The notes: generated by a model not told the origin, from the letters alone. 64,000 bases of DNA from Heracleum sosnowskyi (GCA_030848705.1 CM061238.1:55467133-55531132), one strand, 5' to 3'; shown: positions 1-12,997, counted from the first letter of the stretch. Numbers and translations are program-made.

Positions 1-173
1 CATTTACATTGTAGATCACTAATACGACTTTGAAAGTTTATTATATCGTCCCGTATATACTATGGTATGAAAAACCTTTTAAATGAAAAAGTTACTATTC
101 ATCAGTGGTTTTTTAACAAAAGTTACTATTCATCAATAGTTCTTAAATAAGTACAAAATTTGGGGATATTACA
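1..173 (-). mobile_element. G: edge of a gypsy LTR, cut by the window start
   Basis: The segment ends on the + strand in ggggatattaca, so a minus-strand LTR would begin TGTAATATCCCC. This closely resembles the start of element E's LTR (TGTAATAACCCC). The preceding bases share the 'ttactattcatca' and 'aagt.caaaatttgggg' blocks seen just before 1043 and 23619. At 174 the sequence changes abruptly to E's LTR (matching 22746 onward), which marks an insertion junction. The expected 5-bp target duplication on this side is atgga (174-178); its partner lies outside the window. Only the first 173 bp of this LTR is visible, so solo LTR or full element cannot be told. Confidence 0.65.
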
Positions 174-1043
174 ATGGATGAAGCTAAGATTAAAGATCTA
201 CCTTAGTTTATGGATGAGGAAGATTTAGAGCCCATAATCTTGATTTTTGGTGGAGTAGAACTTCAGGAAAATGTTTCTTATCTTTGAAGAATAGAAATGG
301 CCGAATGTTTGTGTTCTTTCTTGGCTATTTGCTTTTTGATTTTCTCTTTTATTTTCTTCAAATAATGCTAATGGATGCATCTCTTTTTGTGTGGTTGTGG
401 TGGAGTTTTGTCATCCCCTTGGACACATGTCAATAACTTGTGGTTTTGAGCAAAAATGGTGACAAGGTGGTGATTCATCACCTTGTCATCACCTATGTCA
501 TGCTTTTGTCATCTCTTGTGTCATGCTTATGTCATTTCTTGTATCATCAATCCTCTTATATGATGCATTCGATGATCTTATATGATACTCCCCCTTCGGT
601 TAGGGTTTAATCCATAATTCGTTACGCTTCTGTTTCCCCCTAGGTTCAAGTGATTTTAAAAACGTTTCTCTGTACCAATGTTAGGAGATACTTCCTTGAT
701 CTTTCCATTACCTTGGTTTAATATATAATCATAGATTTCTCTCCTTGGCTTAAGGTATGATCATGGATTTCTCATCCTACATACTTTCTCAAAACGATCA
801 AATCAATTCACCCTTGATTGTCCGATGAATAGTGATCAAAATTTAAAGTTGGAATCTCCTGATTCTGATCGCGTTTACATTCGTTTATTCTTCCTATACA
901 TCAATAATATAACCTCGAAACATTCATTCCATATCATCCACATAGTGTGGTCTGAAAAAATTTCCATCATCAAATTTACTATTCATCAACATTTACTATT
1001 CATCAAAATTTTTTAAATAAGTCCAAAATTTGGGGTTATTACA
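174..1043 (-). repeat. E 3' LTR, first 870 bp only
   Basis: Nearly identical to 22746-23619, with a few substitutions and a small gap near 355-360. It is the LTR 5' portion on the minus strand, starting TGTAATAACCCC at 1043. The rest of the LTR (about 3.8 kb) is beyond the insertion of G at 173. Short reading frames here are copied in the other LTR and show no coding character. Confidence 0.85.
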
Positions 1044-1061
1044 GTCTCCCCTCCTTAAAAG
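1044..1061 (-). other. Polypurine tract of element E
   Basis: On the minus strand the bases are cttttaaggaggggagac, directly before the LTR start at 1043. This is the normal plus-strand priming site and fixes the orientation of E. Confidence 0.8.
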
Positions 1062-3582
1062 GATTCCGTCCCGGAATCTAAAAAAATAGCTGAGGTTACT
1101 TTTCCAGTATAGAAATCTCCAGTTTCCAGGTTGACTCTTCACCTTTCTGGTCTCATTACAACTCTTACTCATTCCGGTCTGTGCTATCTATCGGACGCTT
1201 TATATAAGCCAATTCTGGCTGTACTCTTATACACCCATTTTCTATCAACATCCGACTACTCTTGCAGTCGGCGGTACACGCTTACCATAACTTCGGTTCT
1301 CTGAAAGGTTTCTTTCAGTCGGTCCGTCGGTCTGCGGATCCTAAGTAGTGCTCGCACTCAAACTCGTTGCCAAACATGTTTGGAAAACTCCTCCCGAATC
1401 GGGAGTTCAATCATTGGTTCTTATTAGACACGATGGCGACTGGAACTCCACGTCACCCAAATATCTCTTTCGTAACTCTTCGGTTAAAGATCTCTTGCTA
1501 AAAACAAAATATGAGTAGACCCATTTGATCCATCAATTATAGCTCAATTAACGTAATAGTCCGACTCAATTCTTGTTGATCCTATCACAGAATCCATTAT
1601 AGTAAAATTACATTCCTAATCAGGAATCTCTACTAACTGTGATAGTCAACTAGGTCTTTGTTCTGCCTTCATTTTCTGACATATCCAAGATTTAATTACC
1701 AATTGATAAATCCTTTTTATCTATCCGACCACTTATAACATTTCCTTAACTTTCTTTACCTTTTTGTACTCTCGGTGTAGCTGTCTCTCTAGGACAGATC
1801 TTTATTCCTTGATTCGTTCTGGCTCAATCAGGACCTTTAAATAATCCTTGTTGTTCTCGGGACTTCAAACTTCATCCTTTCAGTTCTTCTTATTAGTTAT
1901 TCCAAAGAGTTAGCATCTTTCATTTCTTGAACATTTGGAATCCCAACTTGGTAAAAATACCTTATGATTCCTTTATCATTCTTTCTCAGTCTTTAATGCT
2001 TTCTCCAACATTAACCTCATACCTTCACTCGTCATTTGTTCTTGACATAACTGTATTTTCTGTAGCAATTCCGGTTGCATTGCAATCTCAAATAGTCTCT
2101 CAGTACCATTTACGGTTATTTTAACCTCAATTTCCATTTTCTCAAATCCTTGGATTAACTTTATCCGATGATGTTATCATCTTAAGTCTCTCAGACTAAG
2201 GGCATCGGCCACCACATTGGCCTTCCCTGGGTGGTAAAGAATCCCACCGTCATAATCCTTGATTAGCTTTAGCTATCTTTTCTATTATCACGGTACAGTC
2301 TTCCTGGGAAAACATATCTAATGCTCTTATGATTGTGTAAATCTCGCACTTCTTTCCATACAATTAGTGCCTCCAAATCCTTAAAGAGAAAACTATTGCT
2401 GTCAATTCTAAGTCATGCGTAGGGCATATAAATTCATATTCCTTTAATTGTCTGGATGCATGCGCAATTACCTTTCCGTGCTGCATAAGCACACACCCTA
2501 CTTCTTTATGCGATGCGTCGCTAGAGATCACAAAATCTCCCTTCCCGTCTGGCAGTACCAGCACAGGACGGTAACTAGTCTCTTCTTTAATTCCCAGAAA
2601 CTTTTCTCACATTTCTCGGTCCATTCAACTTTTCAGTCTTCCGAGTAAGTCTGGTCAGTGGAGCTGCTATCATAGCAAAATCTTGTACACATCTCCGGTA
2701 ATATCCGGCTAAATCCACAAAATTACTCACCTCGGTTGGTGTGGTTGGTCTTTACCAGTTTGAAACAGCTTCCTATCTTAGCAGGGTCAACCAGTACTCC
2801 TTTACTGCCGACCACATGTCCTAACAACTGTACTTCCCTTAGCCAAAACTCGCACTTTGAGAACTGGGCATATAACTTTTCTCTCGTCAGTGCTTCTAAC
2901 ACTATCCTCAAACGTTATGCATGTTCTTCCTCGGTCTTTGAGGTGAACCAAAATGTTGTCGATGTCACTATGACACACTTATCCAAATACTTCTTGAAAA
3001 CTTGATTCATCAAGTCCATGGAAGTTGCAGGGGCATTCGTTAGCCCAACGACATCACTAAAACTCGTAGTGTCCATTCTTGGTGCGAAACGTAGTCTTGG
3101 GTACGTCCTCGGGTTTAATATTCAACTGGTGGTATCCAGTTCTCAATCAATCTTCGAGAATTTAACTGTATCATGCAGCCGATCGATCCAATCACTGATC
3201 CTTGGTAGGGGTATTCATTCTTAACCGTTAGCTTATTCAGCTTTCGATAGTTTATGTACAGCCTCATGTTGTCGTCCTTTTTCTTCACCAATAACACGGG
3301 TGCATCCCACGGTGACGCACTTGGTCTTATCATTCCTTTCTCTAATAATTCCTACAATTGAGCGACTAATTTCTTCATCCTGAATGGAGCTAGTCGGTAC
3401 GGGGCCTTCGAAACTGGCTCCGTTCTTGGAGCTAATTCTATAGCAACTCTATTTCTCTATCGGGTGGTAACCCTGGGAGATCTTCTGGAAATACCTCCTC
3501 GAACTCGTTAACCACAGGGATATTCTGTACACTAGGTACTTCCCGTTTCGTATCCGTCACAGTCGCTAAACAAGGTTCACAT
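1062..3582 (-). pseudogene. E pol remnant: RT, RNase H, integrase (gypsy order)
   Basis: Minus-strand translation shows the RT entry motif VFPEDLPGLPP (about 3446-3510), then SPWDAPVLLVKKKD with the IDYRKLN-like block (3240-3320), then QFSKCEFWLREVQLLGHVV (about 2800-2880). RNase H follows with DASHKEVGCVLMQ and the YPTHDLEL-like stretch (2364-2564). The RT catalytic box reads DIDNIL in place of FIDDIL near 2941-2980, so a catalytic Asp is lost. Stops and frameshifts break every domain. The 1062-2300 stretch should be integrase by position but is too decayed to place motifs. The 3582 end is the point where F inserted, in the protease-RT linker; the other half of the element resumes at 16624. 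Confidence 0.8.
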
Positions 3583-4167
3583 TATAACGACTCGGAAAAA
3601 CGCTTGCACTATATTAATATTTAATAATATTTGAGTTCTATGATATGTGAGTATTGTGTGAAAGGTGGATATTTGAAAATGTGATGATTAGATGTTTACT
3701 TGGTGAATGGTATGGATTAAAATATATGTGTATGCTTTTAAATGCATTTTATATGAATTTCTTATTAAAAATTGGTTCTTTTTGACCTTCCGGGAATTTT
3801 ATAAAATCATCGGAGACTCTTTTTATTGTGAAATCTTTTTCACAACCTTTAGTTTATATTCTAGTATTTTATAAAATTAGTGGAGGAATTTATTTTTGGC
3901 TTAAAGGATTTAAAACTGATTTTATGAGTTAAAAGTCCTTTAAGTGATCAAAACTTTGAAAATTCATATTTAATTCAATTTTGATCATAAAAATATTTTA
4001 AAAATATGTGTGAGCTTGTAAATTCGTATTCTTTATTTTAAAAATAAAATTGTGATTTTTAGACATTATCTTCATTTTATTTCGAATTTTAGAAAGGCGT
4101 TTATGTTGGTTTTGTTTATTAGAAAATCAGATTTTTAATTAGCAAGTTACCCTTTTGCCCCTGGGCT

Positions 4168-4174
4168 TATATAA
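4168..4174 (+). promoter_or_regulatory. TATA box of the F LTR promoter (copy at 13583-13589)
   Basis: TATATAA lies in a GC-richer setting (gggcttatataaccc), about 35 bp before a long CT-rich leader, as in many plant LTR promoters. The 3' LTR carries the same box at 13583-13589. Transcription start would fall near 4200. Confidence 0.6.
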
Positions 4175-5706
4175 CCCAGCAATCAGTTTCTCCCCCTTTT
4201 CTTTACTCACGGTTCATCACTCTCTCATCTCTCTCTTTTCTCTCTTTCTCTCTCTCAAATCTCTCTCCTTCTCTCTTCTCTATCTTTTGATTTTGTTAAC
4301 CAAATTCATTGATTAGATAGTCAAATCGAAGCTCTTGCCGAGCTCTACACTTTAATACCAATAGTGTTGAGTTTGGTGAAGTTTCAAAAATGGGTTTTGT
4401 AAATTAGAGTTTCGGATTTTTGATTTAAATCAAGTGTTCTTGATGTTTTAGAGTTTAATTGTGGTTATAGGATCAATTGGGGACGAATTCATACAAAACC
4501 CCTTTGTTTTTGGGGCTGCATGTAATTCGTCGACCACGGTGATGAACTTTGGTGAACCGGTGGCCATGATCTATATATGTTGATGTATGTATATTGTTTT
4601 AAAGTATTTACAAGTAGTTAATTTGGGTTGCATGTTGAAGAATCGAAATGTATATGTGTATATTTCGATTTTTCCCCTTTAGTAAATTCGGTTTAAAAAT
4701 TGTTTATGTTGATTGTTTGATTGATGATTTCAAGTTATAGTGGTTGCATGTTGATTAATTGTGTTAAGTTTAGATAGTTCGAAATTTTGGATGTTAAATG
4801 TTTTGATTTGGGAATTTTAGTGAAATTCCAAGTGTTTGGATTGTTGGTTTGTTAGTTTTGGTTTTGATAATTGCATGTATATATTCTAGTAGTTTCTTGA
4901 GGTCATGAGTTGATTGGTAAAACCTTTTTCAGCTAAGGAAGAGTTTAGTTTTGATTTGGGATGGTTATTTATGGTAAAGATTATAATGGTGGAATGGTTT
5001 TGTATAGGCATACATCATGCTGAATTTTTCCAGAAAACTGTCTGCCCTGTTCTGTTTTGATTAATTGCGAAATGTTGCTGCCTGTTTTAGACAGAGAGTC
5101 TAGGAGTTAACTGTTCTAAATTGAATCTAGTTTGTGCACGCGCTAACCTTGTATCGATAGGATTTACGAATAAAAAGTTATGATTATTTTACTAAAAGTT
5201 GCGCAGCAGGGATTTTTCTGTGCTTTAGTACCTAGTTATACAGTTCGTTTTTAATCTAAATGAAGTGTTCTGAAGTTGAAACTTTTATGCTAAGTTGAGA
5301 TAGTAATCAGGAGGTAGCCTGTCAAATTTGGTAATTGTTTGATTATATTTGGATTTATGAAAAATGTTTTAGTAAAGTATGCGCAGCAGATTTTTCTGCT
5401 TTTTGAGATAAAAACATTGTTATAAAGAGTTAAGGATATGGTTGGCATGACCAAATTGATTTAAGGGATACCAAGTGTGGTATGATTTGAAAGATATATT
5501 ATTGTATATATATATATGTATAAGGAGCATGTTATGTGTATTTAAATGACAATGTGAGGCTATATGGTTGATTGCCTATTACATGATTATAATTGTTTTA
5601 TGGTATAACTATTATGTGTTTACGCGATTAGGATGCGTTGGGTAGTTTAGAATAAAGGATTAGCATCTTAGAAAGAGCATTCTAAGATAGATTATATTCT
5701 TTTGTA

Positions 5707-5802
5707 GAGTCCAAGGAAGTGGAACTTAGAGGGTCCAAGGAAGTGGAACTTAGAGAGTTCAAGGAAGTGGAACTTAGAGAGTTCAAGGAAGTGGAACTTA
5801 GA
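5707..5802 (+). repeat. Four 24-bp tandem repeats in the F LTR
   Basis: The units 5707-5730, 5731-5754, 5755-5778 and 5779-5802 each read gRgtYcaaggaagtggaact followed by taga. The same array is at 15122-15217 in the 3' LTR. Units 3 and 4 are identical. Function is unknown. Confidence 0.9.
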
Positions 5803-7208
5803 GACAAAGGAAAGACTAAGGTGGAGAATCAGTGATTGTTCATTACCCCTTTTAGCTACTTAAGGCAAGTAATACAAACTTGCTTTCGTATTTCGATTCC
5901 ATTATTTCATTTTGGCATATATGAATTGTTACCTTATCTTGATATACCTTTAATTCTGAAAACACCTATTGTTCATTGATAACCCTTACCTTTGTTCATA
6001 TATACCATGTTGAACTATATACCATGCCTTGTTTAGTTCTTTATCCTTAAACCTTATACCCTGTTCATATCCATGAATTGAAACCTAATGACCTATGATT
6101 CTATAACCTGAACTTGATCATATACTTATGCATTCCCTTTTATACCTGAAAGTGAATACACCTAACTCTTATTCTAGTACATTCCCAGAACGTACCCGAT
6201 GATAAATATTTCTTATATTCCACTAATAGAAATCCAAATTGTTTTGATTGAACTTATCTGATTTCCAAAGGACTTCTTTATACCTGAACATGCTTTAAAA
6301 AGGAATGAAGTTTGAATTCATTTAAATTCTGATTTATGGTTTCCACGGATTCCTAAGATTGGAGGCGTAAGAGGCCGAGTAACGCCGGTCCAGCACTTTT
6401 TAATTATAATAAATGGACTAGGGATGGACTAGTCTAAAGGCCAATGTGTGCCTAATGGGACCCAAATCAAGGACCAGAGGGACTGTGTGTCCGGTATGGG
6501 GACTTTACGTGGCTGATCACCCGTATTGTCTGGTGCGTTGTGAAAAATCTCCAAAATTATTTAATGTTTTTTTCTTGAAAACGGATATCTTGATAATGAA
6601 ATTGGTTTACCCTTTGAAATTGCATATTTACGTCACTGTTCTGATAATCCTTTGATATGGATTCTGCTAAAACCATGCCATATATATTGATATTGGAAAT
6701 TGCTTTGAAACTGTATATTCAATTCATTATTCTGATAATCCATTGATACGGATTTTGCTATACCCATGTCATACATATTGATATTGGAACTGTTTCCCAG
6801 TGGTTAACTGTTTGGACATATTATTACTTGCTGGGCATTTGGCTCATTCTTTTTCCCTATTCTAACCCACAGTGAAACGAGAAGATGGTACGTACATTTC
6901 AGACAGCTAGGAAGTCTTCCTATAGGGTTGTTTTTGGGATGCCAGCTCAGGTAGGTGACGACCACACCTAGAAGGTGTTTTGTAATAGAGAGCATAGAAC
7001 TTTTAAGACTTGGTTGTAATAACTTTTGAGACTTATGTATTAATGAATTAGATAGTGGATGCTTGTTTCACACCATCAACTGTTAAAGATCCAGGGTAGA
7101 GTTGGGGTCAAGTCTGCATGCTTTTATTATATTGTTTATGGGTTTAATATGTATAGAGGTTGTAGTGACTCCCCGATCATGACCCCGGATCGGGAGGGCG
7201 TCATAGGT

Positions 7209-7220
7209 TGGTATCAGAGC
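7209..7220 (+). other. Primer binding site of F (initiator tRNA-Met)
   Basis: TGGTATCAGAGC, 5 bp after the LTR end, is the standard site complementary to the 3' end of initiator tRNA-Met. Confidence 0.95.
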
Positions 7221-9790
7221 GGTCAGTTTTTGGTCACTGAAACAAGCCAGGATTAGGTATAACAATAATGAGAGAATTTAAGGTGAGAGGTAGGACTTAA
7301 GCTTCATAGGTAAGATAGGATTTGTAGATGTAGGTTACGTTTAGGATGAGTATTAGTAGAATTAAGATAACCCTTTACCGTTTTAGTATCTTCTTGGTTT
7401 ATTATTGTGTTGTTGCAGATAATGGTTGTTTCGAGAGATTAACCTTCATTTGAGAATCCTTCTCCCAAGCCAGAGTCGTCAATATCAGTATCAGTGCATG
7501 CACACGGCCAAGTGGAGATTTCTATTACCCTTTGGGTAAATTTCTTTTCTGATAGTATAGCTGCAAGTCAAGGCAGATTTATTTATTTTACGTATAAAAT
7601 GAAAGGGATTGGAGATGGACGGAATATTGAATGCATTATGGATTATGTGTGGATGGTTGAGTTAGTATTTGAGATATTTTTAAAACAGGGCATAGTCCAT
7701 TTTACGAATAGGTCATGCCGAATTTTCTACAGAAATATTAGCTTAAGTTACGCACTTTCATGTTATATAGTATTCCGACATATCGAGCGAGTATACGCTG
7801 GAACCATCTGAAGATCGGGTTACGGACGAGGAAACTAATTCGAAGCTGGAGGAATCAATCGGAGAATCAAACTACCAGTTCGGAAGACATCACTTGTAGA
7901 TCCTTATGTACTTTACAGAACTTCGGCTGCACCGCGGAAGCTATAGGAAACACCACGCCAGGTGTCGTATCAAGTGTGGTTAGAATTGAGCGAGAGTAGA
8001 ATCCCCAAGATAACGTCTAGAAACACTTAGATAGATTCTTGATATAATAACGATTTTCCCCCGCGATAGAGACATTTGCCCAGAGAAGTGGCCTAAGTGT
8101 AGATTCTTTCTTTATTCAAGATTCCATACAGTTGATTTACTATCGGGACATACGTATAACCTCAAACTAGAAATTAACTCCCTTAAGGACCATCTACATG
8201 AGACAAGGCATGATTATCTCCATACGTTTGATGTAAGGATAAGTCGGTTCATAACTAGCCATTGATTTTATTCAATTTACCTTTTTAAAAGATTCAATTT
8301 TTCAATTCTACTATTTTATTCTTTACAAAATACCTCTATTGTTCAGGGGCTACTTGATCCAAAATTATATACATACAAACCTTTGGAACTCTTAAACCTT
8401 TCATATGTTCCTCTTAAATTTTTTTTTTATCCTCCTTGTTGTAACTGAGATGAACAACCCTATATATATAGGGGATTCAGGTACTGTCTATCTGTGTGAT
8501 AGAAGTCCGGTGGGACGCCACCAGTGGTGTGTTTGTCATGGAAGTACTAAAGGTTGGCCACCTTCTGTACCTTGTTGTTTAAGTTGACAAATGCAACCTG
8601 ATAAAGTTCGATGATCATTTTGATCTCTTAGTTTGATTCTTTTTACCTGAAATTCTTACTAAATATACTTGTCATATATCCATATCTATTGACACCTTCC
8701 TATCTATTGATTCATTCTGTCGGAAACTCTTAGAGGTATCAACGATTTGAAGTTGCATAGGTGAATGACGATATTCTGAGTGTCAAGCTGTACTTATATT
8801 GACGAGAACCTGTTTTGATCAAAAATGGGAAATTGTTTTAAAAGGAAGGATTGGATGTCGAGTCAGATTGCTTATTAAACTTACAACACGATGTCAAGGT
8901 TTATTATTACCGAGAGTATGGTGTGGATATGGAGAAGGTAACAAGGATATACCAATACTAATCATGTTGAAGTATGAAGTAAAGTGATATTGGATATACT
9001 AAAAAGGAGTTGATTATTGTTGATGAAAGACTGTTATTCTACTTGTCAGAAAAGTATATATAAGCACCTGTTTATCCTAAATTTCACTTTGGATATAGTA
9101 GTTAAAACATTACAAGGTTTTGAACGTCTTGAGACCAAATGTTGGACATAAATTTTAGAACCGAAGCATGATAACTTGAGCGTAACATGGTTTGAACCAA
9201 AATTTATATATCTGGCCAGGTTTATGTCCGAATATGTGAATATTGATGAGAAGAGAGTTAAGAGACTCCAACAGGGGGAATGAGGTCGTGGATTAGGAGT
9301 AAAGTGATTGTAATTGACTTGACTAATTATACAGCTGTAGTATGGAAGGCTATGAGAATCAAAAGTGAAAGTGATTGATCACAAACAGAAGAAGCTAGAA
9401 AAAGAGAAGCCAGAGACACCGGAAGGAAACCAACAAATAGGGAACTTTTAGAACCATTTCAATATAAGGCATGAGTTTCAGTCAAATAGGAATGTTGGAT
9501 TTTGAAGACCAGAAACTGGAAATGATAAGCAAGGGAACCGTCCACAAAATATGGATTAACAAAGACCTCTGAAACCTCCGATACCGGAATATAAAACTTA
9601 TGGAAAGAAGCAACCGAGATTTCATAATAAGATCAATGTGGTGTGTTACAAGTGTACTCAGAGAGGACACTACGCCAATGAGAGTCTGAATCCGAAGGCA
9701 AGAGTCAAGAGCAACAAGTGTAGGAAGGTATGACATTCCTTAAGAGATTACAAGCACTAGACCCAGTAAGCATTATGTTAAGGGTAACAT
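7221..9790 (+). pseudogene. F gag remnant
   Basis: No reading frame longer than about 105 codons survives. A likely gag start lies near 7422, with a stop within a few codons. Near the 3' end a decayed zinc knuckle is visible at about 9636-9690, reading CYKCTQRGHYANES, where the last Cys of CCHC is now Ser. Most of 7450-9350 cannot be matched to gag motifs and may include rearranged sequence. Confidence 0.6.
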
Positions 9791-9849
9791 GACCATTACA
9801 CACTAAGTAACCAAGGACAAGAATCCTCAATATAACCATGAGTGATTCA

Positions 9850-12335
9850 GTAAAGAACAAGGATGTGGTTGCGGATACGTTTCATATTAGCTACATAAGT
9901 GCCAAAGTGTTAACGGATTCGAAGCCACAAAGTATTTTATTTTCAGAGAATTTGCTCGTAAGTCGGACTGTAAAACGCAACGGTTAAGTAAAGTTTTGGC
10001 TACATGAATAGCTACTCAGGAGCATATATCGATTAATCTAGCTTGTCCTCACTGTGAGATTGATATAATAGAAATCTGATGTAAATTCTAAGAATGGATT
10101 GGTTAACAGAGTAGAAAGAAAATGGAAATTTCAAGCCCTGGATAATTTAAAAGTTGTTATCCGAGGCCGAAAGCAGACGAAGAGGTATCTAACTATCAAA
10201 GGTAAAAGATTATTGTGTCAAGGTTGTAAAGCTTATCGTCATACGAGGTAAATGTTAGGAAAGAAACACCTTGGACAGAGAAGATTCTAGTAGCTAACGA
10301 ATTTCAAATTGTATTACCTGACAATCTTTTAGGTTTACCTCCCGCCAGGGAAGTAGATTTGTTGAAGACTTAGAACCCGGGACAAAACCAGTTTCGACGG
10401 CTTTATATAGAATGGCATAAGTAGAAATGAAAGAGTTAGCAATTCAATTGCAAGATCTTAGGAAAAAGGGAGTTATAAGGTCTAGTGTATTCCCATGGGG
10501 TGCACCAAGTTGACCATTAAGAAAAAATACCCATTGTCAAGGATTGATGATCAGACCAGTTAAAGAACACAATGTGCTTTTCAAAATTTATTTATGATTT
10601 GGTTACCGTCATTTAAAAAATAAAACCCGAAGATATTCCTTATACAACGTTCTGAACCTGATATATATGGACACTACGAGTTCGTAGTGATGGAGTTCGG
10701 TTTGACGGATATAACTGCCACTTTTATGAACATGATGAATAGAAATTTTAAGAAATATTTGGATAAGTTTGAGAATGTTTTCATAAGTGACATCTTAAGG
10801 AATTCAAAGATGGAAAAAGAGCATACAGATCATTTGAGAATAACCCTAGAATTTTACGAAAAGAGATATTGTGCGCAAAGTTTTCTAAGTGCGAGTTTTG
10901 GTTGAAAAAAATTACAATTACTAGGACAGGTAATTAGTAGAGAAGGAATCCAAGTGGATCCAGCTAAGGTTGAAACGTTAATGAATTGAGTAAGGTCTAA
11001 GACACCTACAAAAGTTAGAGGTTTTATGAGATTGGATGGAGATTATCGAAGGTTTTTCAAGGATTATACCAAGATAGCCACACCATTAACCAAGCTTACT
11101 AGAAAGCATCCAAGAGTTAAGATAAATGGAAAAGGAAGTATTTAAATTGCTAGAGGAACGGAACTCTTTAGTCGAGCCATAATGGTAAAATAGATTCATT
11201 GTTACTGGAAAATGATGACTCATGTACCTTAGGACAATATCAACAACTAAATTGAGAACACAACTTTGTGTTAAGAATCAAGACTGATTTAACATGTTAA
11301 GATGACTGTATATAGTTCTAGACAACTGAAGAACCACGAGTGGAAACACCCGACACATGACTGAGAACTAGCCACTATAGTCTTCGCATTGATTTGGAGG
11401 CTTACTTGTAGGAAGAAAAGTATGAAATCTATTCGGATCATAAGTATTTGAAATATATTTTCACCGAAAAGGAGCTGTATACATAAGGTAGAGAAAATGG
11501 TTAGGACTGGTCAAGGAATTTGAGAAAGTAGGAATAGAGAGGTTCGTATTTCAGATCAAGCGACGGAAATGATAAACATATATATACAATGACTTTTCAA
11601 CTTGAGCTGCTAGAGAAAAGTAGAAAAATGTTAAGCGGAAGTGATGAGCGATAACATGAGTAAATTTACAGGAGAAAGTAGAAGGAGTCAAAAGGATGAT
11701 AAAGGAATTTTTAGATTTTCTCTAGAAATTGGATACCCAATGTGACATGGTTAAAGAATGAGATACTGAATGATGCACGTGAATTCGAAGTATTCGATCC
11801 ATCCCAGAAATACGAAGATGTAGCAAGGTTTAAAAGAAAATCTTGGTGGACATATACGAAAGAGATATTACTGGATCAGTGAGTAAGTGTTTACCTGTCA
11901 GAGATTTAAAACTAAACATCAAAGACCTAGTGGATAATTACAACCAGTAGAAATTCCCGAGTTGAAATAGGAACATCTCATGATGCCAAGTTGGTACATT
12001 TCTTTTTTTTTTTTCCATCAACGAGAAACATTCATTGGATAAATTCGTTTTATCTGTAAGAGATAGTAGTAAAACATGAGGTCTAAGTATCAATCGAATC
12101 TTACCAAGACCCTCAATTTAATTCAAGATTTGGAAGAAAGTTTTTGACATGCTCAGAAACCAAGTTAAATATGTGTACCGTTTATCGTCCTTAAACATAT
12201 AGTCATAGTGAATAGACTATCCAGGCAATCGAAGATATACTTAGAATTTGTGCGATGGATTTTGAAAGCAATGGAGGTGATCATTTACCATTAATGGAAT
12301 TCTTTTAACGCAACAACTATCACGCAAGTATTGGA
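9850..12335 (+). pseudogene. F pol remnant: protease, RT, RNase H, integrase core
   Basis: A protease-like block near 9870-9930 reads AKVLTDSK where active enzymes have DSG, so the catalytic signature is gone. RT begins near 10330 (LPPAREVD, then GVIRSSVFPWGAP near 10470-10505) with a stop inside (about 10410). The catalytic box near 10780 reads FISDIL rather than FIDDIL. A KFSKCEFWL-like block follows at about 10875-10905, and RNase H and integrase core lie at about 11160-12330. Many stops and shifts occur throughout. The decay contrasts with the near-identical LTRs. Confidence 0.8.
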
Positions 12336-12956
12336 ATGCCACCGTATGAAGCTTTGTATGGAAGGAAATGTAGATCGCCTGTATATTGGGAAGAAGTTGG
12401 AGAACGAAAAGTTTTAGGACCCGAGCTAGTACAACAAACGAAGGAAAAGATTGAAATCATTCGGAAAAGGCTAGTTACGGCACAAGACAGACAACGGAAG
12501 TACGCTGACCAAGACAGGAAGGATATAAGTTTTGAAGAAGGAGATCAAGTGTTGCTAAAAGTATCGCCATGGAAAGGAGTTACGAGATTTGGCAAGAAAG
12601 GGAAACTTAGCCCGAGATATGTAGGACCATTTGAGATACTGAGACGTATTGGAAAAGTTGCATATGAGTTAGCGTTACCACCACACATGGAGCATATTCA
12701 TAACGTTTTTCATGTATCGATGCTTAAGAGATTTAATCCTGATATAAATCACGTGATCAAGTATGAGCCTATTGAGATTGAGCCAGATTTATTTTATGTA
12801 GAACAACCTGTAGAAATTCAGGATCATATGGATAGAAAATTAAGGAATAAGATTGTTAAGTTAGTTAAGGTTTTGTGGAGGAATCCCAAAGTTGAAGAAT
12901 CGACTTGGGAACTTGAGAGCGAGATGCTTGAAAAGTATCCGCATCTATTTTCATAA
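12336..12956 (+). CDS. F integrase C-terminal part with chromodomain-like tail, open frame
   Basis: The 206-codon frame is intact. It opens with MPPYEALYGRKCRSPVYWEE, the usual start of the integrase C-terminal segment. It continues with the coiled region QDRQRKYADQDRKD, the GPF/Y-type motif (LSPRYVGPFEILRRIG, about residues 89-104) and VFHVSMLKRFNPD. It ends in a chromodomain-like tail (VKLVKVLWRNPKVEESTWE, then EKYPHLFS). In chromoviruses this tail guides integration to chromatin. It is only a fragment of pol: the upstream catalytic domains are broken, so a working integrase cannot be made from it. The ATG is an internal Met, not a natural start. The sequence ends 24 bp before the polypurine tract region, as expected. 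Confidence 0.8.
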   Translation: MPPYEALYGRKCRSPVYWEEVGERKVLGPELVQQTKEKIEIIRKRLVTAQDRQRKYADQDRKDISFEEGDQVLLKVSPWKGVTRFGKKGKLSPRYVGPFEILRRIGKVAYELALPPHMEHIHNVFHVSMLKRFNPDINHVIKYEPIEIEPDLFYVEQPVEIQDHMDRKLRNKIVKLVKVLWRNPKVEESTWELESEMLEKYPHLFS

Positions 12957-12984
12957 GGTTAGATTCTGGGGACAGAATCTTTTT

Positions 12985-12997
12985 AAGGGGGGAAGGT
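12985..12997 (+). other. Polypurine tract of F
   Basis: aaggggggaaggt stands immediately before the 3' LTR start at 12998 and follows a ctttttaag block of the kind also seen in E. Confidence 0.85.

Larger units (their letters stand above)
3583..7203 (+). repeat. F 5' LTR
   Basis: It starts TATAACGACTCGG (probably once TGTAACGAC) and ends GGGAGGGCGTCA. A TATA box lies at 4168-4174 and a CT-rich leader at about 4205-4290, with four 24-bp tandem units at 5707-5802. Near its end is a GACCCCGGATC box whose complement also occurs at the 3' ends of the LTRs of E and H. The block ttgctgggcatttggctcattct near 6829 also has a counterpart in E's LTR (about 19365-19390). Confidence 0.93.

Noticed and set aside
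4205..4290. CT-rich microsatellite (also at 13620-13705) as an independent repeat locus
   Set aside because: It is part of the F LTR leader, present at the same place in both LTRs.
6446..6655. Matching open frames in the two F LTRs (6446-6655 and 15861-16070)
   Set aside because: They are identical because the LTRs are. No gene-like features; part of LTR non-coding sequence.
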